A program made the position numbers and the translations under genes. A stretch of 64,000 nucleotides of DNA from Limnoglobus roseus (lineage in GTDB: Bacteria > Planctomycetota > Planctomycetia > Gemmatales > Gemmataceae). The DNA lies in contig NZ_CP042425.1 of NCBI RefSeq assembly GCF_008254045.1, positions 5,456,001 through 5,520,000 of the forward strand, read 5' to 3'. Each line of letters opens with the position of its first letter. The stretch's first letter is position 1. Of this stretch, positions 48,612 through 56,500 are shown one piece after another. The notes beneath the pieces were generated by a model. The model searched no databases, was not told the DNA's origin, and worked only from the letters and a program-made list of their open reading frames with translations.

Positions 48612-49844
48612 ATGTCCACGGCCGCCCACCCGTTCGCCGTCCTGGAGGCCGAGGCCGCGAAGCAGACCGCCTCGGAGGACGCGGTCCGACGCCTGACGGC
48701 CGCGCGGGCGACGCTCATCCTCGGCCGGGACGCGCGGAGCGCGTTCTTCGCCACCCTCGCCCTGCGGCTGACGCCCGAAGTCGACTGGGCGTGCGGGACG
48801 ATGGCCACCGACGGCCGGGTCCTCGCGTTCGACCCGCGGTTCGTGACCGGCCTGAGCCCGGACGAACTCGTCGGCGTGCTCGCCCACGAGGTGATGCACA
48901 ACGCCCTCGCCCACCCGTTCCGCCGGGGGGGCCGCGACCCGGGGCGGTGGAACGTGGCGTGCGACCTGGCCGTCAACCCCCTCCTCCTGGCCGCCGGGTT
49001 CGCCCTCCCGGCCGGGCGGCTCGAGCCCGGGGCCGGGCGGTACGCCGACTTGCCGCGCGGCAAGTCGGCCGACGAGTACTACGCCCGCCTCGCCGAGCCG
49101 CCGGCGGGCGGCGCGGACGGGAAGCAGCCCAACGATGCGGATGGCGGCCCCGACCCCGGCGGGTGCGGGGGCGTCACCGACCCCGCCGCCGGGGCGCCCG
49201 CGGCGTGCGAGTCGGCGGCCGCGGCGTGGCAGGTCGCCGTCGCCCAGGCCGAGCAGGTGGCGAAGGGCCGGGGCGCGTTGCCCGCCGGGATCGCCCGGAC
49301 GGTCGGAGCGGTTCGTCGCCCGCCGGTCGACTGGCGGTCCGTCCTCCGGGCGTTCGTGTCGGCCTCGGCGTGTAACGACTACGCGTGGTCGCGGCCGAAC
49401 CGCCGGTTCCTGTGGCAGGGCCTGTACCTGCCCGGCCTCCGGTCGGAGGAGCTCGGCGACGTCGTCATCGCCGTCGACACGTCCGGGTCGGTCGGGCCGG
49501 CGGAACTGGCCGCGTTCGCCGGGGCGGTCGACGCGATCCTGTCGGCGTTCGACTGCGTCGCGACCGTGCTGTACCACGACACCGAGGTCCAGGGCGTGCA
49601 GACCTGGCGGTCGGGGGACGGGCCGCTGGTCCTCGCCCCGGTCGGCGGCGGGGGCACGGCACACGCGTGCGTGTTCGACTGGGTCGACCGGCATGGGGTG
49701 TCGCCGGCGTGCGTGGTCTGCCTGACCGACCTCGGGACGCGGTTCCCCGACCACCCGCCGGCCGTCCCCGTCCTGTGGGCCGTCGTCGGCGACGCCGACC
49801 CGCCCCCGCCGTTCGGCACGACCGTCCGCGTGACCGCGGGATGA
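48612..49844 (+). CDS. Putative metallopeptidase with C-terminal VWA-like domain (DUF2201 type)
   Basis: A protein of 410 residues, ATG 48612 with AAGGAG upstream. The N-terminal half has H92-E-x-x-H96 (LAHEVMHNALAH), a zinc-peptidase motif, after a short region with DWACGTMATDGRVLAFDP. The C-terminal half is VWA-like, with MIDAS D289-T-S-G-S (VVIAVDTSGSVGP). This pairing is the known DUF2201/VWA arrangement that accompanies MoxR ATPases. A Gly/Pro-rich linker separates the parts. Its target is unknown; the peptidase motif and a remodeling ATPase together suggest controlled protein processing. Confidence 0.88.
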   Translation: MSTAAHPFAVLEAEAAKQTASEDAVRRLTAARATLILGRDARSAFFATLALRLTPEVDWACGTMATDGRVLAFDPRFVTGLSPDELVGVLAHEVMHNALAHPFRRGGRDPGRWNVACDLAVNPLLLAAGFALPAGRLEPGAGRYADLPRGKSADEYYARLAEPPAGGADGKQPNDADGGPDPGGCGGVTDPAAGAPAACESAAAAWQVAVAQAEQVAKGRGALPAGIARTVGAVRRPPVDWRSVLRAFVSASACNDYAWSRPNRRFLWQGLYLPGLRSEELGDVVIAVDTSGSVGPAELAAFAGAVDAILSAFDCVATVLYHDTEVQGVQTWRSGDGPLVLAPVGGGGTAHACVFDWVDRHGVSPACVVCLTDLGTRFPDHPPAVPVLWAVVGDADPPPPFGTTVRVTAG

Positions 49845-49923
49845 TCCGAACGGGCCCCCCGTCGTGCGATCCGGCCCGTCGGCCGGGTCGCGTTCACTCC
49901 CCCATTCCTTCGGAGATTCCCTC

Positions 49924-50127
49924 ATGGCCGCGGCCGCCGACCCGGTCCCCCTCGACGAGTTCCGCCTTACGATCACCGTCCCCCGCGACTTGCCCGACGC
50001 CGACGCGGCGCGGGCCCGCCGGACCCTCGACCACCCCGCCTTTTCGGCCGCCCTGGGCCGCCTGGCGGCCGCCCTCGTCCGCCGGTTCCCGACCCTCGCC
50101 GCCGTCACCGTGGCGGTGTCCCGCTAA
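49924..50127 (+). CDS. Small hypothetical protein of the MoxR/VWA operon
   Basis: A 67-residue protein, ATG 49924 with TTCGGAGA upstream. It starts MAAAADPVPLDEFRLTITV and ends FPTLAAVTVAVSR. It is soluble with a likely beta-alpha-beta layout. No family recognised. Spacing of 79 bases from the VWA gene and about 16 from the next small frame put it in the same transcript. Confidence 0.6.
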   Translation: MAAAADPVPLDEFRLTITVPRDLPDADAARARRTLDHPAFSAALGRLAAALVRRFPTLAAVTVAVSR

Positions 50128-50143
50128 CCCCGGGAGGGAACGA

Positions 50144-50380
50144 ATATCGACCGTCCCCCGCTCGTTCCTGCGTGCGTTCCGCGGCTTGGGCGGCGCGTGC
50201 GTCGTCGGCCGCCCTCGCGGCCCGGCCCCGCCGCTCACGCCCGGCCCCGCCGGCGGCGCGAGCGTTCGGGCGGTGCCCGTCGACGAACTCGTTCCGGCCG
50301 TCCTGACGTGGAAGCAGAAGGAGCCGAGGGCGTTTCCGTCCGCCGACTCCCGCCTCAAGTCCCCGAACCTCGGCCCGTGA
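50144..50380 (+). CDS. Small hypothetical protein with non-standard (ATA) start
   Basis: From the ATA at 50144 the frame reads STVPRSFLRAFRGLGGACVV and ends KSPNLGP at 50378-50380 (78 codons including the first). CGGGAGGG lies eight bases before the ATA, at normal start distance, and no ATG, GTG or TTG fits better. So either a rare ATA start is used or an ATG has mutated. The frame has coding-like composition (VPVDELVPAVLTWKQKEPRAF) and fills the gap between two operon genes. Confidence 0.45.
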   Translation: MSTVPRSFLRAFRGLGGACVVGRPRGPAPPLTPGPAGGASVRAVPVDELVPAVLTWKQKEPRAFPSADSRLKSPNLGP

Positions 50381-50391
50381 AAGGAGCCGCC

Positions 50392-50877
50392 GTGACGCAC
50401 CCCCTGATCCCGCACGTCCGCGACCGCCTCGTGCGACTGACCGACGCCCTCGTACAACTCAAGGCCCGCGTCCGCGAGGCCGTGGCCACCGAGATGGGCC
50501 GGATCGTGGCCGAGACCGTCAACGACCTGTTCGCGGCCGCCGTCCGCGGCCGCACCGCGATCCCACCGCCCCAACACCGACCGTACCGGACGGCGACCGC
50601 CCGCTGGAACGCCGTCGACGACCCGGCCGCCGAGGCGGCGGACGCCGTCGACCGGTCGGCCGCGGCGTCCAACCCCGTTGCCCCGAGTTGGCCGGCGGCC
50701 GTGTCGGCCGGGTTGCTCGCCGCCCAGTGGCTGTGGCAACGGCGGCTCCCGTGGTGGCCGTGCCTGGGCGGCGGCCTGGCCGCCGGCCTGGCCGCCCTGA
50801 TCGGCCACCCGGCCGTCGTTGCCGCCCTCGGGGCGGTCACCGTCGCCGCCGACCTCGCCCCCGCTCCGACCTTCTAA
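50392..50877 (+). CDS. Hypothetical protein with C-terminal membrane segments
   Basis: A protein of 161 residues, start GTG 50392 with AAAGGAG just upstream. The N-terminal half is helical (RDRLVRLTDALVQLKARVREA); the C-terminal half has two hydrophobic segments (WPAAVSAGLLAAQWLW and LGGGLAAGLAALIGHPAVVAALG). No family recognised. It follows the previous frame by 11 bases. Together with the next gene it may supply the membrane-attached part of the MoxR/VWA system. Confidence 0.65.
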   Translation: MTHPLIPHVRDRLVRLTDALVQLKARVREAVATEMGRIVAETVNDLFAAAVRGRTAIPPPQHRPYRTATARWNAVDDPAAEAADAVDRSAAASNPVAPSWPAAVSAGLLAAQWLWQRRLPWWPCLGGGLAAGLAALIGHPAVVAALGAVTVAADLAPAPTF

Positions 50878-51005
50878 CCCGTCAACCGCCGCCCGGTGAT
50901 CCGCCCAGCCCCGGGACGTCCGTCCGCGGGTCCGGCGACCTTCGCCCGGCGGCGGGCGCCATCGAATTCCCCTGTTCTTACCCCCTTGCCGATCGGAGAT
51001 GGACC

Positions 51006-51596
51006 ATGAGCGTGACCGCCGCGTGCCACAACGGCCGCCCCCGCAAGCAACTGAGCGACCAACTCGACCGCCTCGACGGCATCATCGACGTCCTCGCCGA
51101 CGCCCTGCCGGAGGCGATCCGGGACGGCCTCCGGGACGCCCTCCAGGCCGTCGTCGCCGACGCCCTGGCCGACCCGGCGACACTCGCCGTCGTCCGCCGG
51201 GCCGTCGTCACCCCGCCGCCGGCCGCCGCCGCCGGCCCGTCCCGGCGGGCCGCCTTCCTCGCCCGCTGCCAGGAGGCCGCGGCGGCCGTGCGCGCCGGGG
51301 CGACGCGCCTCGCCGCCCGGGCCCTCTCCGTTGTTCGCGGCGGCGTCCGGCGGGCGGAGGCGCTCGTCGCCGCGGCGGCCTCGAAGGTCGCGTCCGTCCG
51401 CCGGGCGTGCCACGTCGCCTGGCACCTGAAGCGGGCGGCGGTCATCGCCGTCGCCGTCGGCGCCGCCGTGGCGGTGGTGTCGCTCGCCTCCCACCCGGTC
51501 GCCACCGCCTTGAGCGGCGTCGGGGCGGGCCTGACGGCGTTCGCCGTCCAGGCCGGCCTGTGGTGCCGCCGGGCCGTCCGCCCGTGGGTCGCCTGA
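51006..51596 (+). CDS. Hypothetical protein with C-terminal membrane segments
   Basis: A protein of 196 residues, ATG 51006 with CGGAGA upstream. The first third is helical (QLSDQLDRLDGIIDVLADALPEAI), the middle is Arg/Ala-rich, and the end has two hydrophobic segments (RAAVIAVAVGAAVAVVSLA and VATALSGVGAGLTAFAVQAGLW). Its architecture is like that of the preceding gene (helices then two membrane segments), which suggests a related pair. It is the last gene of the operon; a strong hairpin terminator follows 19 bases after its stop. Confidence 0.65.
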   Translation: MSVTAACHNGRPRKQLSDQLDRLDGIIDVLADALPEAIRDGLRDALQAVVADALADPATLAVVRRAVVTPPPAAAAGPSRRAAFLARCQEAAAAVRAGATRLAARALSVVRGGVRRAEALVAAAASKVASVRRACHVAWHLKRAAVIAVAVGAAVAVVSLASHPVATALSGVGAGLTAFAVQAGLWCRRAVRPWVA

Positions 51597-51615
51597 CCCC
51601 GGTCGGGATTGTGCC

Positions 51616-51669
51616 AAAGAACGGCGGTCGACGGGCGGGGAGTACCCGCCCAGTCGACCGCCGTTCTTT
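51616..51669 (+). terminator. Strong hairpin after the MoxR/VWA operon
   Basis: A 24-base arm (51616-51639) pairs with 51645-51669 around the loop GAGTA, with a single bulged A. The right arm ends in TTCTTT. It follows the last operon gene by 19 bases. Such a long GC-rich hairpin fits an intrinsic terminator, working in both directions because the left arm starts with AAAGAA. Confidence 0.75.
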
Positions 51670-51869
51670 ACGGGTATGAACCATTCAGACGCCGCGAGCT
51701 GCGGCGAGGCACGCTCGTTACGAACCGCCGGTTGTCGTTGAGGACACCGCCGCATGAGATGTCCCACGCGGGTGTGGGGCAAGAAGCCACGCCTTCTCCC
51801 GAAGGCTTGGGGCCGTTCCTTCTTGGGGCCGGTCGATGATGGCTATGGGCCGCGAGCCCGTTTTTTTAA

Positions 51870-52066
51870 CTGACCACCCCTACGGCTCACCCGCATGAGC
51901 CGCGAGCTCGAAGAGGTAGATGCCGCTCGGCCCAATCGCAATGGAGTCCCAGCACGACGACCGGACGGTTCGCGTGCGCATACCGCCGCCGTGCGTTCCG
52001 TGCCGCGAGGCCCCGCCCGTACGAGGGCCTCGCGGCACGGAACGCACGGGCCGAAGGGAGGTCGGG
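51870..52066 (+). ncRNA. Candidate IS110 left-end RNA (bridge RNA) region
   Basis: This is the non-coding DNA before an IS110-type transposase. Inside it a perfect 23-bp inverted repeat (51991-52013 with 52025-52047) flanks an 11-base loop CGCCCGTACGA. IS110-group elements are known to encode a structured bridge RNA in the left non-coding end, which specifies target and donor sites. The position fits; I could not define its loops or guide sequences, and the hairpin might serve transcription instead. Confidence 0.35.
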
Positions 52067-53332
52067 ATGAGGTTCATCGGGTTGGACCTGCACAAGAAGA
52101 TGCTCGTCGTGTGCGCCCTGGACGACCGGGGCCAAGTGCTGTTCCGCGAGACCGTCGAGTGCCGCCGCGAAGCCCTGGAGGCGTTCGCCCGTGTCAAACT
52201 CCAGGCGACCGACCGGCTGGCCGCTGAGGCGACCACCAACACGTGGGCGGTAGCCGACATCCTCCGGCCGTTCGTGGCCGCCGTCACCGTCGGAAACCCG
52301 CTCCAGATCAAGGCCATCGCCCAGGCCAAGGTGAAGACGGACAAGATCGACGCCGAGGTGCTGGCGCACCTGCTCCGGTGCGACTACCTGCCGACGGTCT
52401 GGACGCCGGACGCGGCCACCCAGAAGCTGCGGCAGCTCACCACCGTCCGCGGCGGGGTGATCGCCGACCGCACCCGCATCAAGAACCGCGTCCAGAGCCT
52501 GCTCGCGCAACTGCTCGTCGTCCCCCCGGTCAAGGTCGTGTTCTGCCGCAAGGGGGTGGCCTGGCTTCGGGCCGTCGCGCTGCCGGCCGAGGTGCGGTCG
52601 GCCGTGGACCTGTACCTGCGGCTGTACGACGCGGTGGACGCCGAGCTGAAGAAGATCGACGACCAGCTCATGGGGATGGCGTACGACGACGGCCGGGCCA
52701 AGCTGCTCATGACGTTGCCCGGCATCGCCCACGGCGTCGCCCTGTCGCTGCTCGCCGCCCTCGGCGACATCGGCCGGTTCCCGGACGGCGACCACGCGGC
52801 CAGTTACCTGGGGCTGACCCCGCGGCTACGGCAGTCGGCCGGCAAGCGGCACTACGGCGGCATCACCAAGGCCGGGTGCCCGCAGACCCGCGCCATGCTC
52901 GTGCAGGCCGTCCAGGCGGCGTCCGACCACCCCGGCCCGATCGGGGCGTTCTTTCGCCGGCTGCGGAAGAAGAAAAAGTACAACGTGGCGGTGATCGCCA
53001 CGGCCCGCAAGCTGGTGACCATCGCGTACCTGATGCTCAAGCACAACGAGCCGTACCGATACGCCAAGCTGGATGTCGTGAAGAACAAGCTGACCGACTG
53101 CCGGCGGAAGGCCGGGTCGGCGAGCCGCTCGGAGCACGAATCGGACGGGAGCCGGCTGAACGACCTGTACCGGGAGCACGGGCTGCCGGCATGCCAGCCG
53201 CCGGCGGCGTGGTCGGCCGGCGAGCGGCGGGGCCACGCCGACCCGGCTGTGACGGCCTTCGCGGAGGAGGCCCACGGCCCGCCGGCGAAGAAGTCGCGAT
53301 CGAAGCGGAGGGCATCAACCACGTCCGAGTAG
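52067..53332 (+). CDS. IS110-family transposase (DEDD type)
   Basis: A protein of 421 residues from MRFIGLDLHKKMLVVCALD with GGGAGG upstream; a longer frame to 51920 covers the hairpin and is rejected. The RuvC-like DEDD part has LDLHK (Asp), LAAEATTNTWAVADIL (Glu) and VKTDKIDAEVLAHLL (Asp pair). The C-terminal part has LPGIAHGVALSLLAALGDI, YLGLTPRLRQSAGKRHYGG with the catalytic Ser region, and TKAGCPQTRAMLVQA. The charged C-terminal tail is longer than in many relatives. No inverted terminal repeats were found, as is normal for IS110. Confidence 0.92.
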   Translation: MRFIGLDLHKKMLVVCALDDRGQVLFRETVECRREALEAFARVKLQATDRLAAEATTNTWAVADILRPFVAAVTVGNPLQIKAIAQAKVKTDKIDAEVLAHLLRCDYLPTVWTPDAATQKLRQLTTVRGGVIADRTRIKNRVQSLLAQLLVVPPVKVVFCRKGVAWLRAVALPAEVRSAVDLYLRLYDAVDAELKKIDDQLMGMAYDDGRAKLLMTLPGIAHGVALSLLAALGDIGRFPDGDHAASYLGLTPRLRQSAGKRHYGGITKAGCPQTRAMLVQAVQAASDHPGPIGAFFRRLRKKKKYNVAVIATARKLVTIAYLMLKHNEPYRYAKLDVVKNKLTDCRRKAGSASRSEHESDGSRLNDLYREHGLPACQPPAAWSAGERRGHADPAVTAFAEEAHGPPAKKSRSKRRASTTSE

Positions 53333-53358
53333 CGACACGATCCTCCTCTTCCGCGAGG

Positions 53359-53402
53359 GTGCGGCCCGCCGGGTGGCGGGCCGCACGCGGTCGCCTTTTT
53401 TT
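53359..53402 (+). terminator. Rho-independent terminator after the IS110 transposase
   Basis: GTGCGGCCCGCC (53359-53370) pairs perfectly with 53375-53386 around GGGT; a run of seven T follows at 53396-53402, nine bases after the stem. It lies 26 bases beyond the transposase stop. Confidence 0.75.
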
Positions 53403-53492
53403 ATCACTTGGCCCGTGGCAGCAACCGACGTGACGTGGGCATCGGATGCCGGATGAAATCCCGCAATCCGGAGAGACTACGCTTGACAGGGT

Positions 53493-53762
53493 TCAGAGGT
53501 AGCCCCCAGGCCGAGGGCCCTCGGCCCCGGCGTCCACGCGACTGAAGAGCGCCGCCAGGGACAGGTCGAGGGCGGCGGCCAGCCGCTCGACGTTCACCAG
53601 GGACAGGTTCCGCGTCCCCCGCTCGACGTCGCTCAGGTACGTCCGGTGGATCCGGGCGGCCGCCGCCAGGCCCTCCTGGGTCAGCCCGAGCTCCTCCCGC
53701 CGGGCCTTGACGGCGAACCCGAACCGCTCCCGGACGTCCGCCCGGCCCTTCTTTTTCCCCAT
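53493..53762 (-). CDS. XRE-family HTH regulator (small)
   Basis: An 89-residue protein from MGKKKGRADVRERFG. The HTH is typical: FGFAVKARREELGLTQEGLA, ARIHRTYLSDVERGTRNLSL and VERLAAALDLSLAALF. This is a Cro/C1-type DNA-binding domain without any other part, close to the kind of controller used by restriction-modification or phage modules. The frame extends to 53873, but the added residues look non-coding. It sits between two IS110 transposases, and its start faces the second one, so it might be a passenger or a leftover of a disrupted module. No target operator identified. Confidence 0.8.
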   Translation of the reverse strand: MGKKKGRADVRERFGFAVKARREELGLTQEGLAAAARIHRTYLSDVERGTRNLSLVNVERLAAALDLSLAALFSRVDAGAEGPRPGGYL

Positions 53763-53860
53763 CCCCCGACGATGGCAGCGTGTAGATGGGGATGAACGCT
53801 GGTTGCCGGAGAGGGTGGGTGTGGTCACCATCAACAGGACCACACCTTCGAGGACCAGCC

Positions 53861-54889
53861 ATGCCCGCGGCAACGACGACCGGCCCCGTTTTCGTGGGCC
53901 TGGACTACCACACCCTGTCCGTCCAGGTGTGCGCCCTGGACCGCGGCGGCCGCGTGTTGCTCAACCAGAGTTGCGCGAACGACTGGCGGGCCATCCGCGA
54001 CGCCGTCGCCCGGTTCGGCACCGACGTGCGGGCGGCCATCGAGGCGTGCAGCGGGTCGGCCGATCTGGCCGAGGAACTGGTGACCAAAGCCGGGTGGCTG
54101 GTCGACCTGGCCCACCCCGGGTATGTGGCCCGCATGAAGGGCAACCCGGACAAGACGGACTACTCGGACGCCAAGATGCTCGCCGACCTGGAGCGGGTCG
54201 GGTACCTGCCCAAGGTGTGGCACGCCCCGGCCGAGGTCCGCGAACTGCGACGGCTCGTCCGGTACCGCCAGCAGCTCGTCGGCGAGCGGCGGAACGTCAA
54301 GCTGCGGATCGGGGCCCTGCTCCGCGACAACCGGGTAGCCGCCCCCGAGGGCGTGAACCCGTGGACGGTGGCGTGGCTGACGTGGCTGACCCGCGACGCC
54401 GCCCTGAGCGAGCAGACGCGGTGGGTGATGGACCGGCACCTGGGCCGCCTGAAGGCCCTGGCCGGCGACGTCAAGGCGGCCGAGCAACGCCTGGCCCAGG
54501 TCACCGCCGAGGATGCCCTGGTCGTGAATCTGCTGACGATGAAGGGGATCGGCCTGGTCACGGCGGCCACCATCCGGGCCGAGATCGGGCGGTTCGACCG
54601 GTTCCGGACGGGCAAGCAGGCGGCCCGGTTCTGCGGGCTGTCGCCGCGGAACGCGTCGAGCGGCCAGAAGCAGGCCGACGCCGGGCTGATCAAGGCCGGC
54701 AACCCGCAGCTGCGGGTCGTGCTCATCGAGGCCGCCCACCGGCTGGTGCGGTACGACGCCCGGTGGAAGAAACTGGCGGCCGACATGAAGGGCCGGGGCA
54801 AGCCGGGGAGCGTGGTGGCCGCGGCCGTCGCCAACCGGTGGGTGCGGTGGCTGTTCCATCAGGTGCAGCCGGTGAAGGCGGCGGCGTAA
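53861..54889 (+). CDS. Second IS110-family transposase (DEDD type)
   Basis: A protein of 342 residues from MPAATTTGPVFVGLDYHTLS. DEDD motifs: VGLDYHTLSVQVCALD (Asp), AAIEACSGSADLAEEL (Glu), NPDKTDYSDAKMLADLE (Asp pair). C-terminal part: LLTMKGIGLVTAATIRAEIG, FCGLSPRNASSGQKQ with the Ser region, and IKAGNPQLRVVLIEAAHRL. It is clearly different in sequence from the transposase at 52067, so the two are independent insertions. The 5' leader (53763-53860) is short; its RNA, if any, might be in the 3' end. Confidence 0.9.
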   Translation: MPAATTTGPVFVGLDYHTLSVQVCALDRGGRVLLNQSCANDWRAIRDAVARFGTDVRAAIEACSGSADLAEELVTKAGWLVDLAHPGYVARMKGNPDKTDYSDAKMLADLERVGYLPKVWHAPAEVRELRRLVRYRQQLVGERRNVKLRIGALLRDNRVAAPEGVNPWTVAWLTWLTRDAALSEQTRWVMDRHLGRLKALAGDVKAAEQRLAQVTAEDALVVNLLTMKGIGLVTAATIRAEIGRFDRFRTGKQAARFCGLSPRNASSGQKQADAGLIKAGNPQLRVVLIEAAHRLVRYDARWKKLAADMKGRGKPGSVVAAAVANRWVRWLFHQVQPVKAAA

Positions 54890-55257
54890 CGAGCCAAGAG
54901 CTGGCGAGGAGAAGAGGAGAACCACTGCGAGCCCGCGGTGTGACGACGCGCTCGGTCTAGTCCTGGGTTGCCGACCCGTCGGCCACTCGACTGTAGTTGG
55001 GGCAGTCGTCACCCGCTCGGAACCGACCCACTTGGGCTACGGGTTCACCCCGGATGCTCGGATCGAAGACTGGGCTGCACGCGGTGGCTTGAACGAATCG
55101 ACTCGCTTGCTGTTGACAATCGGCCGGCGTTCATCGAAGACTATCCGTGTATCGACGATGAGTGACATTCGGCCGATCCCGCCGCCGGCCGTCGGCGGCC
55201 GGTCCCCGGGCGGGGGGGACCGCGCGGGGGACGGCCGCCCGCCGCGGGGGGATGGTT
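54890..55257. other. Non-coding stretch after the second IS110
   Basis: About 370 bases that should hold the right end of the IS110 element and the upstream region of the next gene. No inverted repeat, gene or clear promoter was recognised. A GC-rich part with runs of G precedes the next start. Confidence 0.45.
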
Positions 55258-56475
55258 ATGGCCGACGGGTCGTGGTACTACGCCAAGGGCGGGCAGCGGC
55301 TCGGCCCGTTCACGTTCGCCCAACTCCAACAACTGGCCGGGGCCGGGGCCGTCGCCCCGGACGACCCGGTGACGCGGGACGGCGACGCGGGGGTGGCGCC
55401 CGCCGCGGCCGTGCCCGGTTTGATCACCCCGGCCCCGCCCGCCGCCCCGCCGAGCGGGGGCCTCACCGCCGCCTGCCCGAAGTGCCGGGGCCGCGTCGCC
55501 GAACCGGTCGACGCGTGCCCGCACTGTGCGTACCCGCAGGCCCCGCACCGCGCCCGCGAGCCCGGCCGGGAACTTGTCCCGTGCCCCGGGTGCGGCGTCC
55601 GCAATGACCTCCGCCGGCACTACTACCCGATCGGCGACTGCCGCGGGTGCGGTCGCCCGCTCGCCGACCTCCACCCCGACCGGGTGTTCGACCACCGGGT
55701 GAACTCCGCCTACCAGGACTACCGGGGGTGGCGGGCGGGGGTTCAGTGGGTCGTTCTGCCGACGGCCGTCGCCCTCGGTGCCCTCGCGCTCGTGGCCCTC
55801 GCCGGGGCCGCCGTCCCCGGCCGGAGGCCCGGACCCCTATTCGCCTTCGGCGGGGCGGCCGGGGTGCTGGCCGCCGACTACCTCCTGCCCGCCGCGTACT
55901 ACCTGGCGTTCGTGTGCGGCCGCCGCACCCTGCCCGCCCCGCACGCCGGCCGCGCCATCACCCCGGCCGAGTGGTGGGCGGCCGGCCGCCGGGCGGACGA
56001 GGTCTACCGGGCCTTATCTCCCGCCGGCCCGGCGGCCGGGCGGGGGTGGCCGTGGTGGGTCTACGCCGGGGCGGGAATCGCCATGCTCGTCGCGGCGGCG
56101 TACACGGACGCCGACGCCGAGGCCAACCGGCGGGCGGTGGCGGGCATCGTCGCGGCGGCCGACGCCGCCCGGGCCGGTCAGGTCTCTGCGACCAAGGCGG
56201 AGGGCCTCTTCACGCACGAGATCCGCCTGCAGAACGACGGGCCGGACGCGTTCGGCGGGTGCGACCTGACCGTGACCGTGTCCTTCTCGTCCGGCCGGCG
56301 GAAGACGGTCGACCGGTCCTGGGCGGGGTGGGCGGTGGGGGAGCGGAAGTCAGTCGGCGTGCCCGCCGACGGGCGGGTGGACCGGGTCGTCGTGGCCGGC
56401 ACCGTGACCGACCCGGCCACCGGCGCCCCGGGGCGATTGGAGAAGACCTTCGACTGGCCCGCCGGCCGGCGGTAG
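55258..56475 (+). CDS. Membrane protein with GYF_2-like domain and zinc ribbons
   Basis: A protein of 405 residues. It opens with a GYF_2-type domain (GSWYYAKGGQRLGPFTFAQL, then AVAPDDPVTRDG), which usually mediates protein contact in planctomycetes. Next are two zinc-ribbon pairs (CPKCRG..CPHC and CPGCG..CRGC), about three membrane segments (WVVLPTAVALGALALVALAG, AADYLLPAAYYLAFVCG, WPWWVYAGAGIAMLVAAAY) and a beta-rich C-terminal domain. Start ATG 55258 is six bases behind a G-rich site; ATG 55252 is possible. Function unknown. It is near the integrase end of the island, so it is probably cargo. Confidence 0.7.
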   Translation: MADGSWYYAKGGQRLGPFTFAQLQQLAGAGAVAPDDPVTRDGDAGVAPAAAVPGLITPAPPAAPPSGGLTAACPKCRGRVAEPVDACPHCAYPQAPHRAREPGRELVPCPGCGVRNDLRRHYYPIGDCRGCGRPLADLHPDRVFDHRVNSAYQDYRGWRAGVQWVVLPTAVALGALALVALAGAAVPGRRPGPLFAFGGAAGVLAADYLLPAAYYLAFVCGRRTLPAPHAGRAITPAEWWAAGRRADEVYRALSPAGPAAGRGWPWWVYAGAGIAMLVAAAYTDADAEANRRAVAGIVAAADAARAGQVSATKAEGLFTHEIRLQNDGPDAFGGCDLTVTVSFSSGRRKTVDRSWAGWAVGERKSVGVPADGRVDRVVVAGTVTDPATGAPGRLEKTFDWPAGRR

Positions 56476-56500
56476 GGGCGGTCGGGGAGGCCGCGGGCGC

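Noticed and set aside
47970..50108. 712-aa open frame on the minus strand across the VWA operon
   Set aside because: It is the complement of three well-supported plus-strand genes with their own ribosome binding sites. Arg/Ala/Gly-rich composition and no motifs.
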